Shown here one piece after another: positions 1 through 13,008 of a stretch of 64,000 nt of DNA (positions are counted from its first letter, which is position 1; every line of letters starts with the position of its first letter). The position numbers were made by a program, and so were the translations under genes. This DNA comes from Cucumis sativus. Taxonomy: Eukaryota; Streptophyta; Magnoliopsida; Cucurbitales; Cucurbitaceae. Below the pieces are notes generated by a model. It searched no databases. It saw nothing but the letters and a program-made list of their open reading frames with translations, and was not told the DNA's origin. Location of the stretch: contig NC_026656.2 in NCBI RefSeq assembly GCF_000004075.3, positions 23,508,607-23,572,606 on the forward strand. The letters are read 5' to 3'.

Positions 1-2240
1 TATTATTACTTTGTGTTCTTTTATTAGTATTTTCACCGTATATTTTTAAAAGTGGAAATAAACAGTAAAGACAGTCATGTATAAAAGATATGCATGGTGA
101 AATGAGGAGGGACGATGTATAAAAGATGTGCATTGTGTTTTGGCCTGAGCAACAAGGAATGAATCATGATATTCTCGGATGCTGATGATGAGAAGGCGGT
201 CATCTCAGTAGTCTAAACACGATATGATGAGTTTTTGCGTAGAGAATGATTTAGGTCCTTGGTAAAAATAAAAATTGTTGACTAATGTGTGTTATTGTGA
301 AATGAATGTTTATTCGATTTGTTATGTTCATATGATCAAAAGATGTATTTATGCAAAATGATATGTTTGGAAAAATAACATTTATGAAAAGAATTTCGCA
401 AAAAGGTTTTTTATAAAACCGCACTGAGTCTTTTAGACTTACGTTTTAAAGTTTCTTTTCCGGGCTTCAGGCGTTAAGACCAAGGAAAGGGTGAAAAGAT
501 GTTGGGCGAGAAGAGTTGTAGGCGTTTTGTTTTAAGTTTAAGTGTTGTACTTATGTAATTTGTATTAAGTGTTGTAGAACGTCTTGTTTAAAGTTAATAA
601 AAGTTTTGGTTTGTCAAGTTGTTTATCGCCTAAGTATGAAAGTGTTAAGTAAGAATTGAGTAGGTGATAAACTTGTAGAAATACAAGTTATTGTAGCCTC
701 TCTTATAGAATAATGAGGCCAAAATGTAGAAGAAGTATATCAAAACGCGTTCAATGACTCTGAAAGGAGCACGTCTTAATCATAATCTGGTTAAGAGCAA
801 TATAGTGTATTAAGGCTCTTACATTACTTAATCACCTTACAATGCATAGATTTTCCATCACTTGCTCTTTTATGCAAGTTAGTTCACATTCTACCATCAT
901 TTAATCCTCTTTGCAGAAAATCTCTATATGTAAATAAGTAGTTATAGTTTAACATTCTTTACATTTGATTATTCATTTATATCGCCTGATTGACCATTAG
1001 ACTCTAACACTAAGCTTTGATATCAATTCCTTGTGTTAGATACTAGATCATCCAGGAAAACCTATTGTTTTGTTTATACTTGGACAAACAATAGCTAATA
1101 CACGATAAAGAGGCACATAGTGAGTATTTCGCGTACAATGATCTTAACCAATGACTTATCACATAGAATTAATCATATGATGAGACATGTACAACTCTGA
1201 GTCCAAATGCAAGTCAGTAGGGGATTAAGCAAAGCTTAAGGACCTTAAGCTGAGTGTCTTGTCGTTTAACACGTCAAAATACTCAAAGTCATACTGTGAC
1301 TTGCATGGCTAATAAGGACGATGCGTGCGGGGTGAGGCGAGGCGTGATAGCTTTTGTGCGCACAAAGGGGCTTCTTGAGAGGTTAATGGGGCTTCACCGA
1401 CATAGTTTGTTAGTTTTGGAGTTCCTAATATAATTTTGGATATTTTCTACGTTTAAGGAAGTTGATTAAGGATTAAGTTTCCTAATATCAGGACAAGAAG
1501 AAGTTGGACAAATTTATCGACCAAGGGGGAGTACGCTTAAAGTCATGAGTGACAAAGTGTTTTTAAGTTTAGTTTTTACCTAAGTTTCAAAAGCATGATT
1601 ATTTGTTAAGCGTGTTAAATGAATTTCCTAATAACTTACCATGAGTTTAGCAAGCATGTTTCCTTAAAGTTACCAAGGTATTAGAGACATGAAAATTTCT
1701 TGTCATGTTTACTTAAGAAATTTACTTTGTGATGATTATTTAAAAAAATTTACTTTGGTAAGTTTTATTACCAACATGACGTTTTTTCAGAAAGCTTACA
1801 TTTATTATTCAAGTTAGTCACTCATTGAGCTTCCAACTCACTATTTTAAAATATTTCCATTTTTCAGATAGTAATTGTGATCTCATAGCAGACTTATAGA
1901 CGTCAGTCTGCCTTATTTTTGTTTAGGTTTCCTTTGATACTTTGTTTATTAGGTTTGGTTGGTTTTCATGCATATCTAGACTTGGGATGTTGGTGTATGA
2001 AAGTTGGTTGGTGTTGTCTATATTTTTCAAATATCCTTCTGATCTTGTATATAGTTTTCTATTATATGGTATGTTTCCCGTGTGATGATTAGTAGTTGAG
2101 TTAATACATATTATATTTTCAATTTATCTATAGTAGTTTCTAATTCAATTGTTAGTTAGAGTTATAAGATTAAGTCGATACTTACTGGCTTTACATCTCC
2201 CATTGGACTAGTGAGGAAGTCTGGGAGGGGATGTGACAAA
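1..2240. repeat. Decayed LTR-retrotransposon-like DNA, no gene
   Basis: No open frame resembling a protein is visible. The stretch near 415-640 resembles the layout of Ty3/gypsy LTRs elsewhere in this window: a purine-flanked 'cactgagtc..agact' block, then a GC-richer block, then 'aataaaagtttt'. Around 2160-2240 there is another LTR-terminus-like block ending in GGGGATGTGACA. I see no paired LTRs or target-site duplication, so this is an inference from texture. Old degraded retroelement is the most likely content. Confidence 0.35.
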
Positions 2241-5200
2241 ATCCCTCCTTATCTATTGACAAACCATCTTCAACTCGATCAATTTTTGTCTATTGACTCA
2301 GTTTTTGGTCTATCAGCCCACTCCTATGCTCGATAATTCAAATTAACAGAAACGAAAAATAGTATGTTGAGGGTGAGATCTGAAAAAATATTTAAAAATA
2401 TTAGTGGATACCCTAATTTTCAAATGTAATCAAATTGAGCAGTCTTTACATATGCAAACAAATTGCATTTAATGAAAGCATATATCATAATCGGACACCA
2501 ACATCTCACTATGATTATAGGGCACATATAAACAAAAACGAACTTGATCAAACGGGTCAACTTTTCAAATCATGATTCATTTATTACATTTACCTAAACA
2601 TGACCTAAAAGACATCTTCCACTTCATAATTAGCTTGGTATGAGAGTTTGTACGTGCATGGCCTAAGAAATCGATTGTTCTTTGAGGGACATCTCAAACA
2701 ACATAAATCATGCAACTTATTAATTAGTTTACTTTGGAATTCTAAAAGTAAATCATCTTTAGCTTTATTTGATTGGTGAATTTTCTTTTGAGTATGGTTC
2801 ACTCAATTGGGACACAACATAAGGTCCCCTCGCCCACACGTTGGTGCACTTCCCCATTCAATTTTGAGCTAAAACAACATTTTAATTCTAAGCTTCCACC
2901 ACAAAAATAGTTTCATTCCAAAATTTTAGTAGGTAATAATTCAATCTTAATTATAACAATTTGATAGGTAACATGAAAGCTATCAAATTGTATGTATCAC
3001 CTATTCTAGTTTAAGTACCTTGAATATCGGTTTAGGATGTTGAAGTGAAAAGCCTGATGAGATAATACAAGAGTGTTCATTATAGTCACCTACCTAAGAA
3101 TTAATTTTTTATGAATTATCTTGATAACCAAATATTGTAGGGTCAGACGGGTTGTTCTATGAGTATAGTCGAGATGCATGTAAGTTGACCAAGACATTCA
3201 CAATTATTAAAAAAAAAAAAACAATTACATAGGAGTGGTCAATCAATTTGTTGAAAGCTCAATCTTTAGTTGAGTTTTATTACATAGGAGTGGTGGATCC
3301 ATTCCTTGCTATATTGTGGTCGAATCTAACTCTTAAAGCAAGACATTTTGGAATAGCCACTTTCTCATTTTCGCCTTGCAATAGGCATCATGTTGCTCAT
3401 TTCATAACTTTGTTACGTTGTTTTTCTACTTCCCATTTATAATTTTTTTAGAGGGAGTTTCTTTTACTTTCTCCTGATTGGGGCTTATAAAAGAAATATA
3501 TACATTATTTTGGTGCAAAAAATTGAAAGTAAAATAAAGTAAATGGAAATGTTACCTAACCTTAGACAAATGCAAAATTATTACTTCCTAAAAAAACCTA
3601 TCTTTGGTGTTTTCAGTGATGTGAAAAACACTTCAAACATTAGATAGCATAAAGGTCATGTACAACTTCCCACAAGCAAGCGTGGCTAATGATTTGGTAA
3701 AAAAGCTACAGATTAAAACGCAATTCTTTTCAGATTTCTTACCCTTTTGTCATTTTCAGTCACTGTTTTTTCCTCTCTTTTTCTTTTTCTTTCAGGGGTC
3801 CTCTCTTCACCCTTTTAAGCTTGTGGGGTTGTTCCTTAATTTGAGAATCCAAGTGGTCTCAATTAAATATGTTTCCCCAAAAGCTTGATTAGAGGCCAAA
3901 TAAGAACTTCCTTTTCCAAACAAAATCAATGGCCAACTAAAGTTAGATGAAAAAAAAAAAGAAGAAAAAAAACTGATAGAGATGATGGGTTTTGGCTTAT
4001 TGGTTAAGGCTCCCAGTACATAATTGGATGGGGTCTATTTTTAGAAGAAGCACCCTATCAAAGATTCAAGGAAGAGCAAAAAGATTTAATTGTTCTTCCA
4101 ATTACCCTTTCTTTTTTCTTTGTGATAAGTTAAAGGGTGGTTAAAATCAATATTTTGGAAGCATTATTTGCTGGCACATATGACTTTTTGACCTTTTTTT
4201 GTTCCCTATCTTTGTCCTTTCGAACTCCTCTTCTTTTTCTTTTTTTCTTAATGCAGGAATAAAGGGTTTTAACTAAACTTATACGTTTATTTTAGTATAG
4301 TTTTTGCGTACCTATATTAATTAATCAAAAAGGAAATGTCATTAGAAGATTTGAACTTATCACTCTAAGTCCGACTATAGTATATTATTATTCATCTACG
4401 TATAAGGGAACAGTGTCTTGTATAGCATAATTTTCTAATCATAATATACATCTCAGATAGAGAATATTATGAATCATATTTTATAGTCCATTGGTATAAT
4501 ATTAGCTGCTAATCTAAAATAACATATTTTAAGTGTACCCAACTAGTTTATGAGGCAAATTATCATTTGAAGGAAAATAATTCAATATACCAAATCGTGT
4601 ATCTCAGTGCAAGAAATTCCATTTAGATCGGCTAGGTTTCAAGGTGTCTAGAGAACTCCAATAATATAATTTCTAAACCTAATCTATTCTAATCAACTTC
4701 CTTATCAATTCTTTGCCTTATTTCTGGGACCATCATTTCCTTAATCAGATAAAGCATTTCTCCAGTTCTTACACACAAAGTTATGAGTAGAAGTTTTTTT
4801 TTTCTATTTTTTTAATTTTTCTTCTTACCTTCTCCCCAAAGCACATGGTTCGGCTGTTGGTTTTGCTTTGCTGCTTCAAAATTTAAAACTAGGAATCTTT
4901 GAGGCTGCTATTTCCTGGTTCATTTTCTCCTTTTCCTCTGGAAGAGGAGTGGCTACGCATGTGCCTCCCAAAGGCCTAACTCATGATCATTTAGAACCAA
5001 TTCCAGTCATAATGAAACCATTTATTTCCCTCTCTCTCTTTCCTTTGATATATATTTTGTAAGGCGGCTTTGATGTCTGGCTGCCATGCAAGAACACAAT
5101 TATTGATTGAAAAAAGCCCCATAACGTGCTTTGTTCCCAGAGCAGGTAAGCCTATCAAGTCGTTTGGTACTTTTACGCATTGTTTATGATTGGGGCTGCA

Positions 5201-5850
5201 AACTTTAGTGACGCCTGCATCCAACCAAACCCACCATCAATAATAAAGAAAGTATAACAGAGATTTGAAACAGTCAAGTTGGACTTTAATCCAACTTTAC
5301 AGTTTAGGTAACACAGCAAGTTAAATTTTTTACTTCAGACCCTAAAATTAAGAAGAAGTGTCTCTTTCTTCTCATTAGTTTTTTTCAAACATGGGTAAAG
5401 ATAAATTTTCATTAAGAAAAAGTGCATGGTGAATGTATTTTCGTGGCACCCCATTATTTAGCTGGCTTTTGTTGTATGTGTAATGAAATGAGAAATATTT
5501 CAAGGTGGGCCAAAGATCCATGATTTAAAGATAATCATTCATAGCTAACAACTGCATTTTCGTGAACAGTTACATTTCGAATAAACAAAACCACTGCGGT
5601 AAGAAAAGAAGAAAATTAATTCTGATTCTTTGCTGTGAGCACATTCTACCATTGAACAGTGGCTCAATCTGTAGAGCTTGTTCCTGTTGTCCTACAATGA
5701 ACGTGCCTAACTAATCAGGTCTACAATTCTTGGCCTATAATAGAATAAGACGGATTAAACTATAGATTACTGTAAAGCTTCACCTAGAGAATATTTTTAA
5801 TGCATTGTGGACCTTTTCCAACATTTTGCTGCTTGTCTTTCTTGTTCTGT
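2241..5850. other. Intergenic, nothing recognised
   Basis: AT-rich spacer upstream of the peroxidase. Short open frames occur (for example 3248-3442, 3658-3888, 4868-5062) but none shows a family motif, splice pattern or promoter context, so they are treated as chance. Poly-A and poly-T runs lie near 3211 and 3950. Confidence 0.6.
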
Positions 5851-5855
5851 TAGGA

Positions 5856-5863
5856 TATATAAG
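5856..5863 (+). promoter_or_regulatory. TATA box of the peroxidase gene
   Basis: TATATAAG lies about 95 bp upstream of the ATG at 5951. This gives a 5' UTR of roughly 60 nt, normal for a plant gene. No other TATA-like site sits as well placed. Confidence 0.6.
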
Positions 5864-5950
5864 ACTCTTCACACTGAGATGGAATGTCAAGCACAAAACT
5901 TGTTTCCTCCAAACAGGTTGAAGGCATAGATAACAGAAGTAAAGTTAGAG

Positions 5951-7298
5951 ATGAGAATGCAGAGGCTTACTTTTTTGGTGTTGGCCACTATAGTTGGTCT
6001 TCTAAGCCTGATAGGCTCCACTCAAGCTCAGTTAAAGCTTGGTTTCTATGCCAAAAGCTGCCCACACGCTGAGAAGATTGTGCTAGATTTCGTTCACCAG
6101 CATATCCACAATGCCCCTTCATTGGCAGCAACTTTCATTAGAATGCACTTCCACGATTGCTTTGTCAGGGTATTGTTTCTTTTCGTTTCCATCTTCATGA
6201 AAATCCTTAATCCTTACAACTCCTATATGCAACTGACATTTACTTCTCTCTGTTTGATGTGTTGCTGAACAGGGTTGTGATGCATCTGTGCTTATAAACT
6301 CCACCTCAAACAACCAAGCTGAGAGGGATTCTGCACCAAATCAAACACTCAGAGGCTTTGACTTCATTGATAGAGTCAAAAGCTTACTTGAAGATGAATG
6401 CCCTGGAGTGGTCTCTTGCGCAGATGTTCTTTCCTTGATTGCAAGAGATACCATTGTAGCCACAGTAAGAATCCACCCAGCCGACCAAATGCCCTTTTAA
6501 CTTTTCCAGTGTTCGATGCTGTTTGTACTCTCTTTTCTTATCGAAAAATGAAAAAGACAAGCAACACACTTTCTCTATTTGATGGTTGTATTCATTTCAA
6601 TATGCAGGGAGGTCCTTACTGGGAAGTTCCAACTGGCCGAAGAGATGGAGTGATCTCAAGATCAAGAGAAGCTTTAAATAACATTCCTCCTCCATTTGGA
6701 AACTTGTCCACGCTCCAAAGACTTTTCTCAAACCAAGGCCTTGATCTAAAAGACTTGGTGTTACTATCTGGTAAGTTCCATATAATTTAAAAAGTAACCA
6801 AAAAAAAAAGAAAAAGTAACCCCATTAACACTAATTCTTCACTCAGTACTTTTCTGAAACACGTTGCATCCAATCATGATTTCAGGCGCTCACACAATCG
6901 GCATAGCACACTGCCAATCATTCAGCAATCGACTCTACAATTTCACCGGGGTAGGAGACCAAGATCCCTCTCTAGACCCAAGATACGCTGCTAATCTGAA
7001 GGCTAACAAATGCCGAACTCCCACCGCCAACAACAAAGTGGAAATGGACCCAGGAAGTCGTAACACTTTTGACCTTAGCTACTATTCTCTTCTACTAAAA
7101 AGGAGGGGCCTCTTCGAATCCGATGCTGCTCTTACAACAGACGCAACTACATTGGGTTTAGTTCAGAAACTGGTAGAAGGACCCATTGAAGAATTCTTCG
7201 CTGAATTTGCAGCATCCATGGAGAAAATGGGTCGGATTAAAGTGAAAACTGGAACTGAAGGTGAAATCAGAAGGAGATGCGGTGTGGTGAATAGTTGA
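5951..7298 (+). CDS. PER30-like: Class III secretory peroxidase (peroxidase 30-like)
   Basis: Haem peroxidase that uses H2O2 to oxidise phenolics in the cell wall. Four exons: 5951-6169, 6273-6464, 6608-6770, 6886-7298; 987 nt, 328 aa, all GT-AG. The three intron positions are the classic ones of plant class III peroxidases. Residues 1-26 are a signal peptide ending ..STQA before QLKLGFY. The distal haem pocket is RMHFHDCF (Arg64, His68). The proximal ligand is in LSGAHTIG (His194), split by intron 3. The RGCDASVL calcium-site segment, the VSCAD motif and the structural cysteines are present. Nothing is broken, and length is typical (320-330). From memory of the family, the closest match is Arabidopsis PRX30 (At3g21770), which also fits the syntenic block. 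An ATG six bases downstream is an alternative start. Expression pattern cannot be read from the sequence. Confidence 0.95.
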
Positions 7299-7321
7299 TT
7301 TGTTGTAACTTGGAAATGGGT

Positions 7322-7356
7322 GTGAGTGAGTGAGTGAGTGAGTGTGTGTGTGTGTG
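7322..7356 (+). repeat. Microsatellite (GTGA)n then (TG)n in the peroxidase 3' UTR
   Basis: A run of GTGA tetranucleotides passes directly into TG dinucleotides about 25 bp after the peroxidase stop codon, so it is probably transcribed in the 3' UTR. It is a candidate length-polymorphic marker. Confidence 0.9.
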
Positions 7357-7359
7357 AAA

Positions 7360-8585
7360 TCTTTTGGTTATATGTTGTTGAATCATGAATGTGGTTAGTG
7401 GGGAATTTATCCTTTTTGTTGGGGGGAGATTCGTGGGGTTGAATAATTGGAATTCCATTGTAATGTTCTTATTTTTGTTTTGTCAGGTTAATATTAATAA
7501 GATTCTGATTTTGAATAATTTATGTATGGATTGGCAGATAACAAAATTCATTTTTTGCTGTTGTTGGAGGAGGGTGATCTTGCCTTTCCACTAATGGAAG
7601 ATGGATGATTTCTTTCTACTCCTATCACCATCGTTAAATTTTCAAAAAATAACTATCCCCAAAATTACAAATTAGTTTACCATCAACCAATTCATCAACT
7701 TTACAACAGTTAATAACAAATAAAAAGTAATAATAATTAATTCATAAACATTTGATTTACAAAATATAGCGTAAAAATATATAAAAAAGAAATTGCTTAA
7801 TTTGTAATATTCTAAAGAACAATAAGATGAGAGATAAAAAAAAAGAATATACATTTTAAAAGGATAATTTATCACTCTAAAAAGAGTAAAAAAAAATATC
7901 CCTTGCAAGTACGCACATCACACATATATGGAAGATTTTAGTTTTCAGTTAATTTAAACATTTTGGAATAAAAGACAAGGGAAAGAGTGGTTACAACTCC
8001 TATGGTAATAAAAACTATCTAGAGTATAGTGGGATGAATAAACTTTGTACAGAGTACCATTGTAATAAGAAAGATCGTCTATCATACAATTTTAAGATTA
8101 TAAGATAGCAATTATAGTATCTTTAATGGCAAAATTTTCAATTCTCCATCTTAAATTTGTTAATATTTCTAAATTACTCTTCAATAACTTATTTCTATTC
8201 CTCTTTTTAACACCTTACTCATTATTTATTTATTCTCCCGCATTTTAATCATCTAATTATTTGTTTATTTTTATATTAGAAAAATTATTTATTCTTTCTA
8301 TTTAATCTTAATTTTAAAATATAAATAGTATAATAATTGTAATATGAAATATAATATAATAATTGTTGATCAAAGTAATTTACCTTCATTTGTATTTTTT
8401 TTCTTTTTTTACTTTCTCCGATGTGTATTTTGAGTTAAACATTATTCCAAATGATTTTGTTTTATTTTTTTACATTAATTTTGTTATTTTACTTTGTCTC
8501 AATTTGATATATCAGTGTTGTGATATAATTATAATATATGTATTAATTGATTAATATACTTACTACATGATTTTTCGTTTTTTTA
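7360..8585. other. AT-rich intergenic DNA, nothing recognised
   Basis: Very AT-rich, with many short open frames of low complexity (runs of Phe, Tyr, Ile) and no motif. The peroxidase poly-A signal may lie near 7494-7501 (aatattaata), but this is not clear. Confidence 0.5.
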
Positions 8586-8589
8586 AATT

Positions 8590-8995
8590 TTATGCAGTTC
8601 ATTATAGTATTATTAAGTATATAACTCCGTGTATCATTATCAAGTATATCAACAATATATTGTTAAAACATATCAGTAAAGTAAATCATTATCAACTTGA
8701 ATCAAGTTTACTAGTATATATCAATAGTATATCAAGTGTATAAGTAAAAGTTCAAGCAAATATATCAAGTGCATTAATCAATCACTTGTATAAGTGAAGA
8801 ATACTAAATGTATTTGTAGTGTATCAGGTGTATCAAACATATATTAGTAATGTTTCAGGTTTGTATCAAAAGGTATCGCGTGTATCAATCAAATGTATTG
8901 GGTGTATCAAGAAGTATCAGGTGTATCAAGGGGTGTATTAGGTGTATCAGACGTATATAAGGTGTATCGAACGTATATTAGTAATGAGGGCATTT
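8590..8995 (+). repeat. Degenerate GTATCA(A/G)GTGTATCA minisatellite
   Basis: GTATCA or its variants recur roughly every 8-20 bases for about 400 bp, densest from 8820 to 8975 (GTATCAGGTGTATCA and similar). Unit length is irregular, so the array is old or was built by slippage. A related cluster occurs at 36236-36440. Confidence 0.7.
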
Positions 8996-8999
8996 ATGA

Positions 9000-9895
9000 C
9001 ATTTTACCTCTTGATGTGTGGGTTGGGCTTCAATTTTGTTATTTTTGCAAATAATAACATACGTGCGTAATTAAATACTTTTCGTTTGTTTGAATAGGAT
9101 ATATTTTGATTTTACATATTTTTCCCTAAACCCTATTTTATGACTAATTTATAGTCCAACAATCATCTTCTAACATTGACAATTCAATTCCCCTATGAAA
9201 CAAGCATTATGTCTTATGTTGGATATGCCCTTATAACAATTAATACAATTTAGATTTTATAATAATGAAATGTGTACGGTCATCAATTAATAATACATTG
9301 TACTGAAAAGAAAAAAAAAAATCCTTTCTAAGATATTTTTCAAAGGGAAAAAGTATTAAACTTTGATGCCAATAATCAATCATGAAATTGAAACCATACA
9401 AATGGACTAACAAAACCTCTTGTTTCTCACGATCTAAATTTATCATCATGATCTAATCAATTTTGAATATTCAGTTTTGTGTTGAATATGGATCATTCTA
9501 GTTTTAGTTTCAACTAATAAATTTTCAAAATATTCAATTTTAACTTTAATAGATTCATTAATCTTTATTTTGAAGAACGTGATCACGAAATCATTCTCTA
9601 ACAATATTTATTAGGGTTATATTATACAAATTTACCTATGAAAAGAGGTCATCAATGGCATAATATAGGGATGTTTCTTAAAAGAAAAAAGAAGAAGAAG
9701 AAGAAGAATTAGTTTAACCAAATTTATAGTTTTGGTGAGTCGAGCTTCTTCTTCCTTGGCATAGAAGTATATGTCGGATTCCACAAGGTTTACTCCTTAT
9801 ATAGAGTAGTAAAATCGTTGCTTTGTGGCACAAAGGGAACTTCTAGCATCTAAAATAACTTTGCCCCACATATGTTGTTAAAATGTTATCGGCCT
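9000..9895. other. Intergenic, probable retroelement debris
   Basis: No gene seen. TGTTGGATATGCCC at about 9218 resembles a copia LTR start but has no visible partner. A (GAA)n run lies at about 9690-9707. Confidence 0.4.
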
Positions 9896-9899
9896 ATGG

Positions 9900-10145
9900 T
9901 GGAGATATCCTTTTCCTAATCTCACTAAGAATAGAAGTTTGATTGGTGCACTCCATTGTCTAACACATACACATATGTGGTTTGAGATCTCATTTATCAT
10001 CAATGTGCTAGGTCAACTTCTTCAACATTTGATTGGAGAGACATAAGGTGTTCTTTGCTATCTAACAAGGATTCATCCATCTCATGCTCTTCTTGTTCAA
10101 AAAATTAAATCTAGTTTTCCAATGGGATGTAAATTTGGGGTTTTG
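9900..10145 (+). mobile_element. Decayed Ty1/copia reverse-transcriptase fragment
   Basis: Conceptual translation in shifting frames gives pieces such as SLIGALHCLT, followed by HALLVQKIKSSFPMG. These follow the order of the copia RT C-terminal region (LIGALQYLT ... ILRYLKGT ... SSSFQLHA) known from plant elements. Stops and frameshifts interrupt every frame, so it is a dead fragment. I see no LTR directly attached. Confidence 0.55.
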
Positions 10146-10149
10146 TTGC

Positions 10150-10890
10150 CCCCAACGATAAAAAAAAGAAAAAAGAAAAAATTCCACCGCTTCCTTTGAG
10201 TATTAATACTCTCGTGTGTCATCATGGATCTCTAAAAAACTTCATGTTGGTCACATTTCCAACACAAAATTCTAGCAAATAATTGTGTTTTGATTTTCCA
10301 TTTGAACCAATATTGAAATTTGATTCTTGATATATTTTTAATGTTATGAAACAATTTTATGAAGTTTATTCCTTTTCCAATATATATGTGGAGTTTCTTT
10401 ACATATTAGCCCCACATACTGGAAATAGTAATGGTCATTCAAAATTTTCACTTCATATTCCAATTTTAAACTTTCTTCAATTTTGAAAGACAAAAGATAG
10501 CTTTTACTTTTAGAAGGATAGGAGAGGGTTTTGAACGGTGAAGACCTAATCTTTTAGTTGTGAAAGTGAACCTCAATCTTATCCACAATTAAAATGCCAA
10601 TGTCGATTGTCCATATACGAAGGAATTCAATATGCATCAACTATTCATTTAATCTTTTCAATCTTTTTCATTTGGCTTTGATGTTTCCTTTGCACCTTAA
10701 AGGTTTGTTGAGAAAGGGAAGATGTCCTTTTTCTTTTTTCTTTGAGTGGAAAAGCATTCATCTTCTTCACTATGCTATTGGATACAAAAGGCATAATCCT
10801 CCATGTACGTACAAATAATACAAATAATAGACATGTACTTGTTCTTGTGGTTGATGCCCTAAATCTTATAGTTCGATCCTGTAGTTTGTT
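10150..10890. other. Intergenic, nothing firmly recognised
   Basis: One 74-codon open frame (10594-10818) has no recognisable motif. The stretch lies directly before a gypsy integrase end, so it may be a further decayed part of that element. Confidence 0.4.
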
Positions 10891-10894
10891 ATTG

Positions 10895-11348
10895 TGTTAT
10901 ACAAACATTTTATTTATCTAAGGAGACAATGTTTTCCTTAAATTATCACATTGGAAAGATGTAACTAGATTTGGAAGAAAAGGAAAACTAAGTCCAACAT
11001 ACATAAAACCTTATGAAATTTTAAAACATATGGGATTAGTGGCCTATAAGTTGAAGTTGCTTATGCAAAGCTATCTAGAATTCATAATGTCTTTCATGTT
11101 TAAGTATATTCCAAATTTCTCACATATACTTCAAGGAGCGACCCATAGAAGTAGAAGAAGACTTAACTTATAAAGAAAAACTTATATGTGTGCCAGACAT
11201 AAAAGATTAAGTGTTGAGAACAGAGGTTATTTCCATGGTTAAGCTATTGTGAAATAATCATGGTGTTGAGGAAGCTACTTCAAAAAGTGAAGAGCTAATG
11301 AAAACTAAGTATCCATGCAACTCTTCACATGAGCTTATTGAATTTTGA
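10895..11348 (+). mobile_element. Ty3/gypsy integrase C-terminal fragment
   Basis: The translation keeps landmarks of the gypsy integrase tail: FGRKGKLSPTYIKPYEIL (GPFEI-like module), VAYKL, IHNVFHV, DLTYKEK, then LLNNHGVEEATSKSEELM and KYPC, and a stop near 11346. The order and spacing match plant gypsy elements. Frameshifts and at least two stops show it is inactive. It is followed by a purine-rich tract and an LTR starting at about 11378, so this is the 3' end of one element. Confidence 0.8.
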
Positions 11349-11377
11349 CGACAAAATTCAAATAAGGAGACAGTAGT

Positions 11378-13008
11378 TGTGAGACTATGATCACATTTTG
11401 AACTATGTGATAAGAGTGCACATGACAAGAACTTGGGTAACGCGTTGAGATTGCATGCGATGGGAGTTAGCGACTGAAAGTATTGCGAAGTAATTGTGTA
11501 AGGTGTTTTCAGTATGCGATGAGATGGGAGGCAATGTGAGTTTTCTTCATCTGGAAGTCGTTGAAGTCATCCTTGTGCAAGAAGGTCGATAAGCTTATTT
11601 GACTTTGTCATTCAATTGGATTTAAGATATGAAAGTGGCAGTAACACTTGATGTTTTGATAATGGATAATGGACAATTCTCACCACTGGGAAGAGGTAAT
11701 CATTCCAGCATGAGAAGTTTCATCAGAGAAGCTTATAAATAGAAGAAGTCTAGTCATTTTGAGAGTTGTCTTACCTAGTGTCCACTTAAGAAAGAATTTC
11801 AAAGTTTCAGTGATTCACCATGAACTTGAATTTGGTAAGGATTGGCAAGGAAGAGAAGGAAACTTTGGTTAAGGGCCTAGGCAAGGAAGGTACTTGATTG
11901 TGAGTGGTTTCTTTTTAAAATATTTTCAAACCAAAAGAATTTCTACTATGTTTGAATTTTTATATATATATTTCTTCTTTGAATTCTTAAATTCCATGAT
12001 TTCTTTTATGTTTTCAAATTCTAAAAATGGAATTAGTTTATAAATGAGCTAAAATATTGTGAAGAAATGATCTTTGGTATTCTACGAGATGTGGTACCTC
12101 ACACTTGTTGTGTGTTATGGTGTGGAATGCATTACCCTTACGGTATGATTTGGGATAGAATGCCCTATTCTTGCTATGTAATCTGGAATACGATGCCTCA
12201 TTCTTGTTGTGTGAACTGGTATGAGATGCCATTTGCTTGCTATATGAACTGGCAAGCAAATGACATCTGGCATTAGAAGACATGTTGAGTGATGGAATTG
12301 ATGGAGACTTGATGTTGCGTTAAGATCACTCCGCACAAGTGCAACTCAGTAAAAAAGAGTGTGATAAATGCTTGAGTTGAACAAGTGGGTACTAAAATGT
12401 AATTAAGCATGCAAAATGATTCTTCAATATGATATATATATATATAATGCGTTATGAGGAATGTGTTACTTGTGATGTGCTTTTTATGAATGATTTGAAA
12501 GGAAATGATTTGCTTATGATTTATAAATATTATTATTGAGATTTTAATTATGTAAATTGACTAATGTGTAGAGATTATCTAATTTGAACTCAAAATCTTA
12601 TTATTGAAATGCATAATTGTTTTTATCTCATGGATTTTCGAAAAGAAATGCAACACGTTATGGCTTAAATGTATTCACTAAATGTGTTAATGAAAAACCC
12701 CACTCACTAGACATTTTTGTTTAACCTTTCAAATGTTTTGTTTTATTATCCCAAGTAGCGAAGGACATCCAACATTTGACTTGTTGTCTTGATCGCCTAT
12801 TGTATCATATGTGAACCACATCATTTTAGTAGTGGCCACTGTCAATTCACATAGCCCGTAGAGTTAGGCTAGCAGAGTGAAGTGTTGTTTTGATTTGTAT
12901 ATTTTCAGTTTATATAAAGAAAACTTTTGTACTTGTTTTAGATGTACCTTTTTATCAAATATCAATGAAGTTTTGTTATTTCAAATTGAGTTTTCATCTT
13001 GCATTGAA
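11378..13008 (+). repeat. 3' LTR of the Ty3/gypsy remnant
   Basis: It starts with TGTGAGAC just after the integrase stop and a weak purine tract. Inside, 12080-12270 holds about five degenerate 40 bp units (ATGCC..TCTTGCTGTGT..TGG). Near 12690-12960 come the 'cccactcactagac' and 'gtagagttaggc' blocks. These are shared in the same order with 46660-47936, so both are LTRs of one family. The right end is not clean: similarity stops near 13008, where a different tandem array begins. Confidence 0.65.

Noticed and set aside
8590-8995. CRISPR-like repeat array
   Set aside because: Units are short, irregular and lack unique spacers; eukaryotic genome context.
12038-12336. Overlapping open frames on both strands with repeated peptide words
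   Set aside because: They are produced by degenerate 40 bp repeats inside an LTR and recur in the sister LTR at 46.9 kb.
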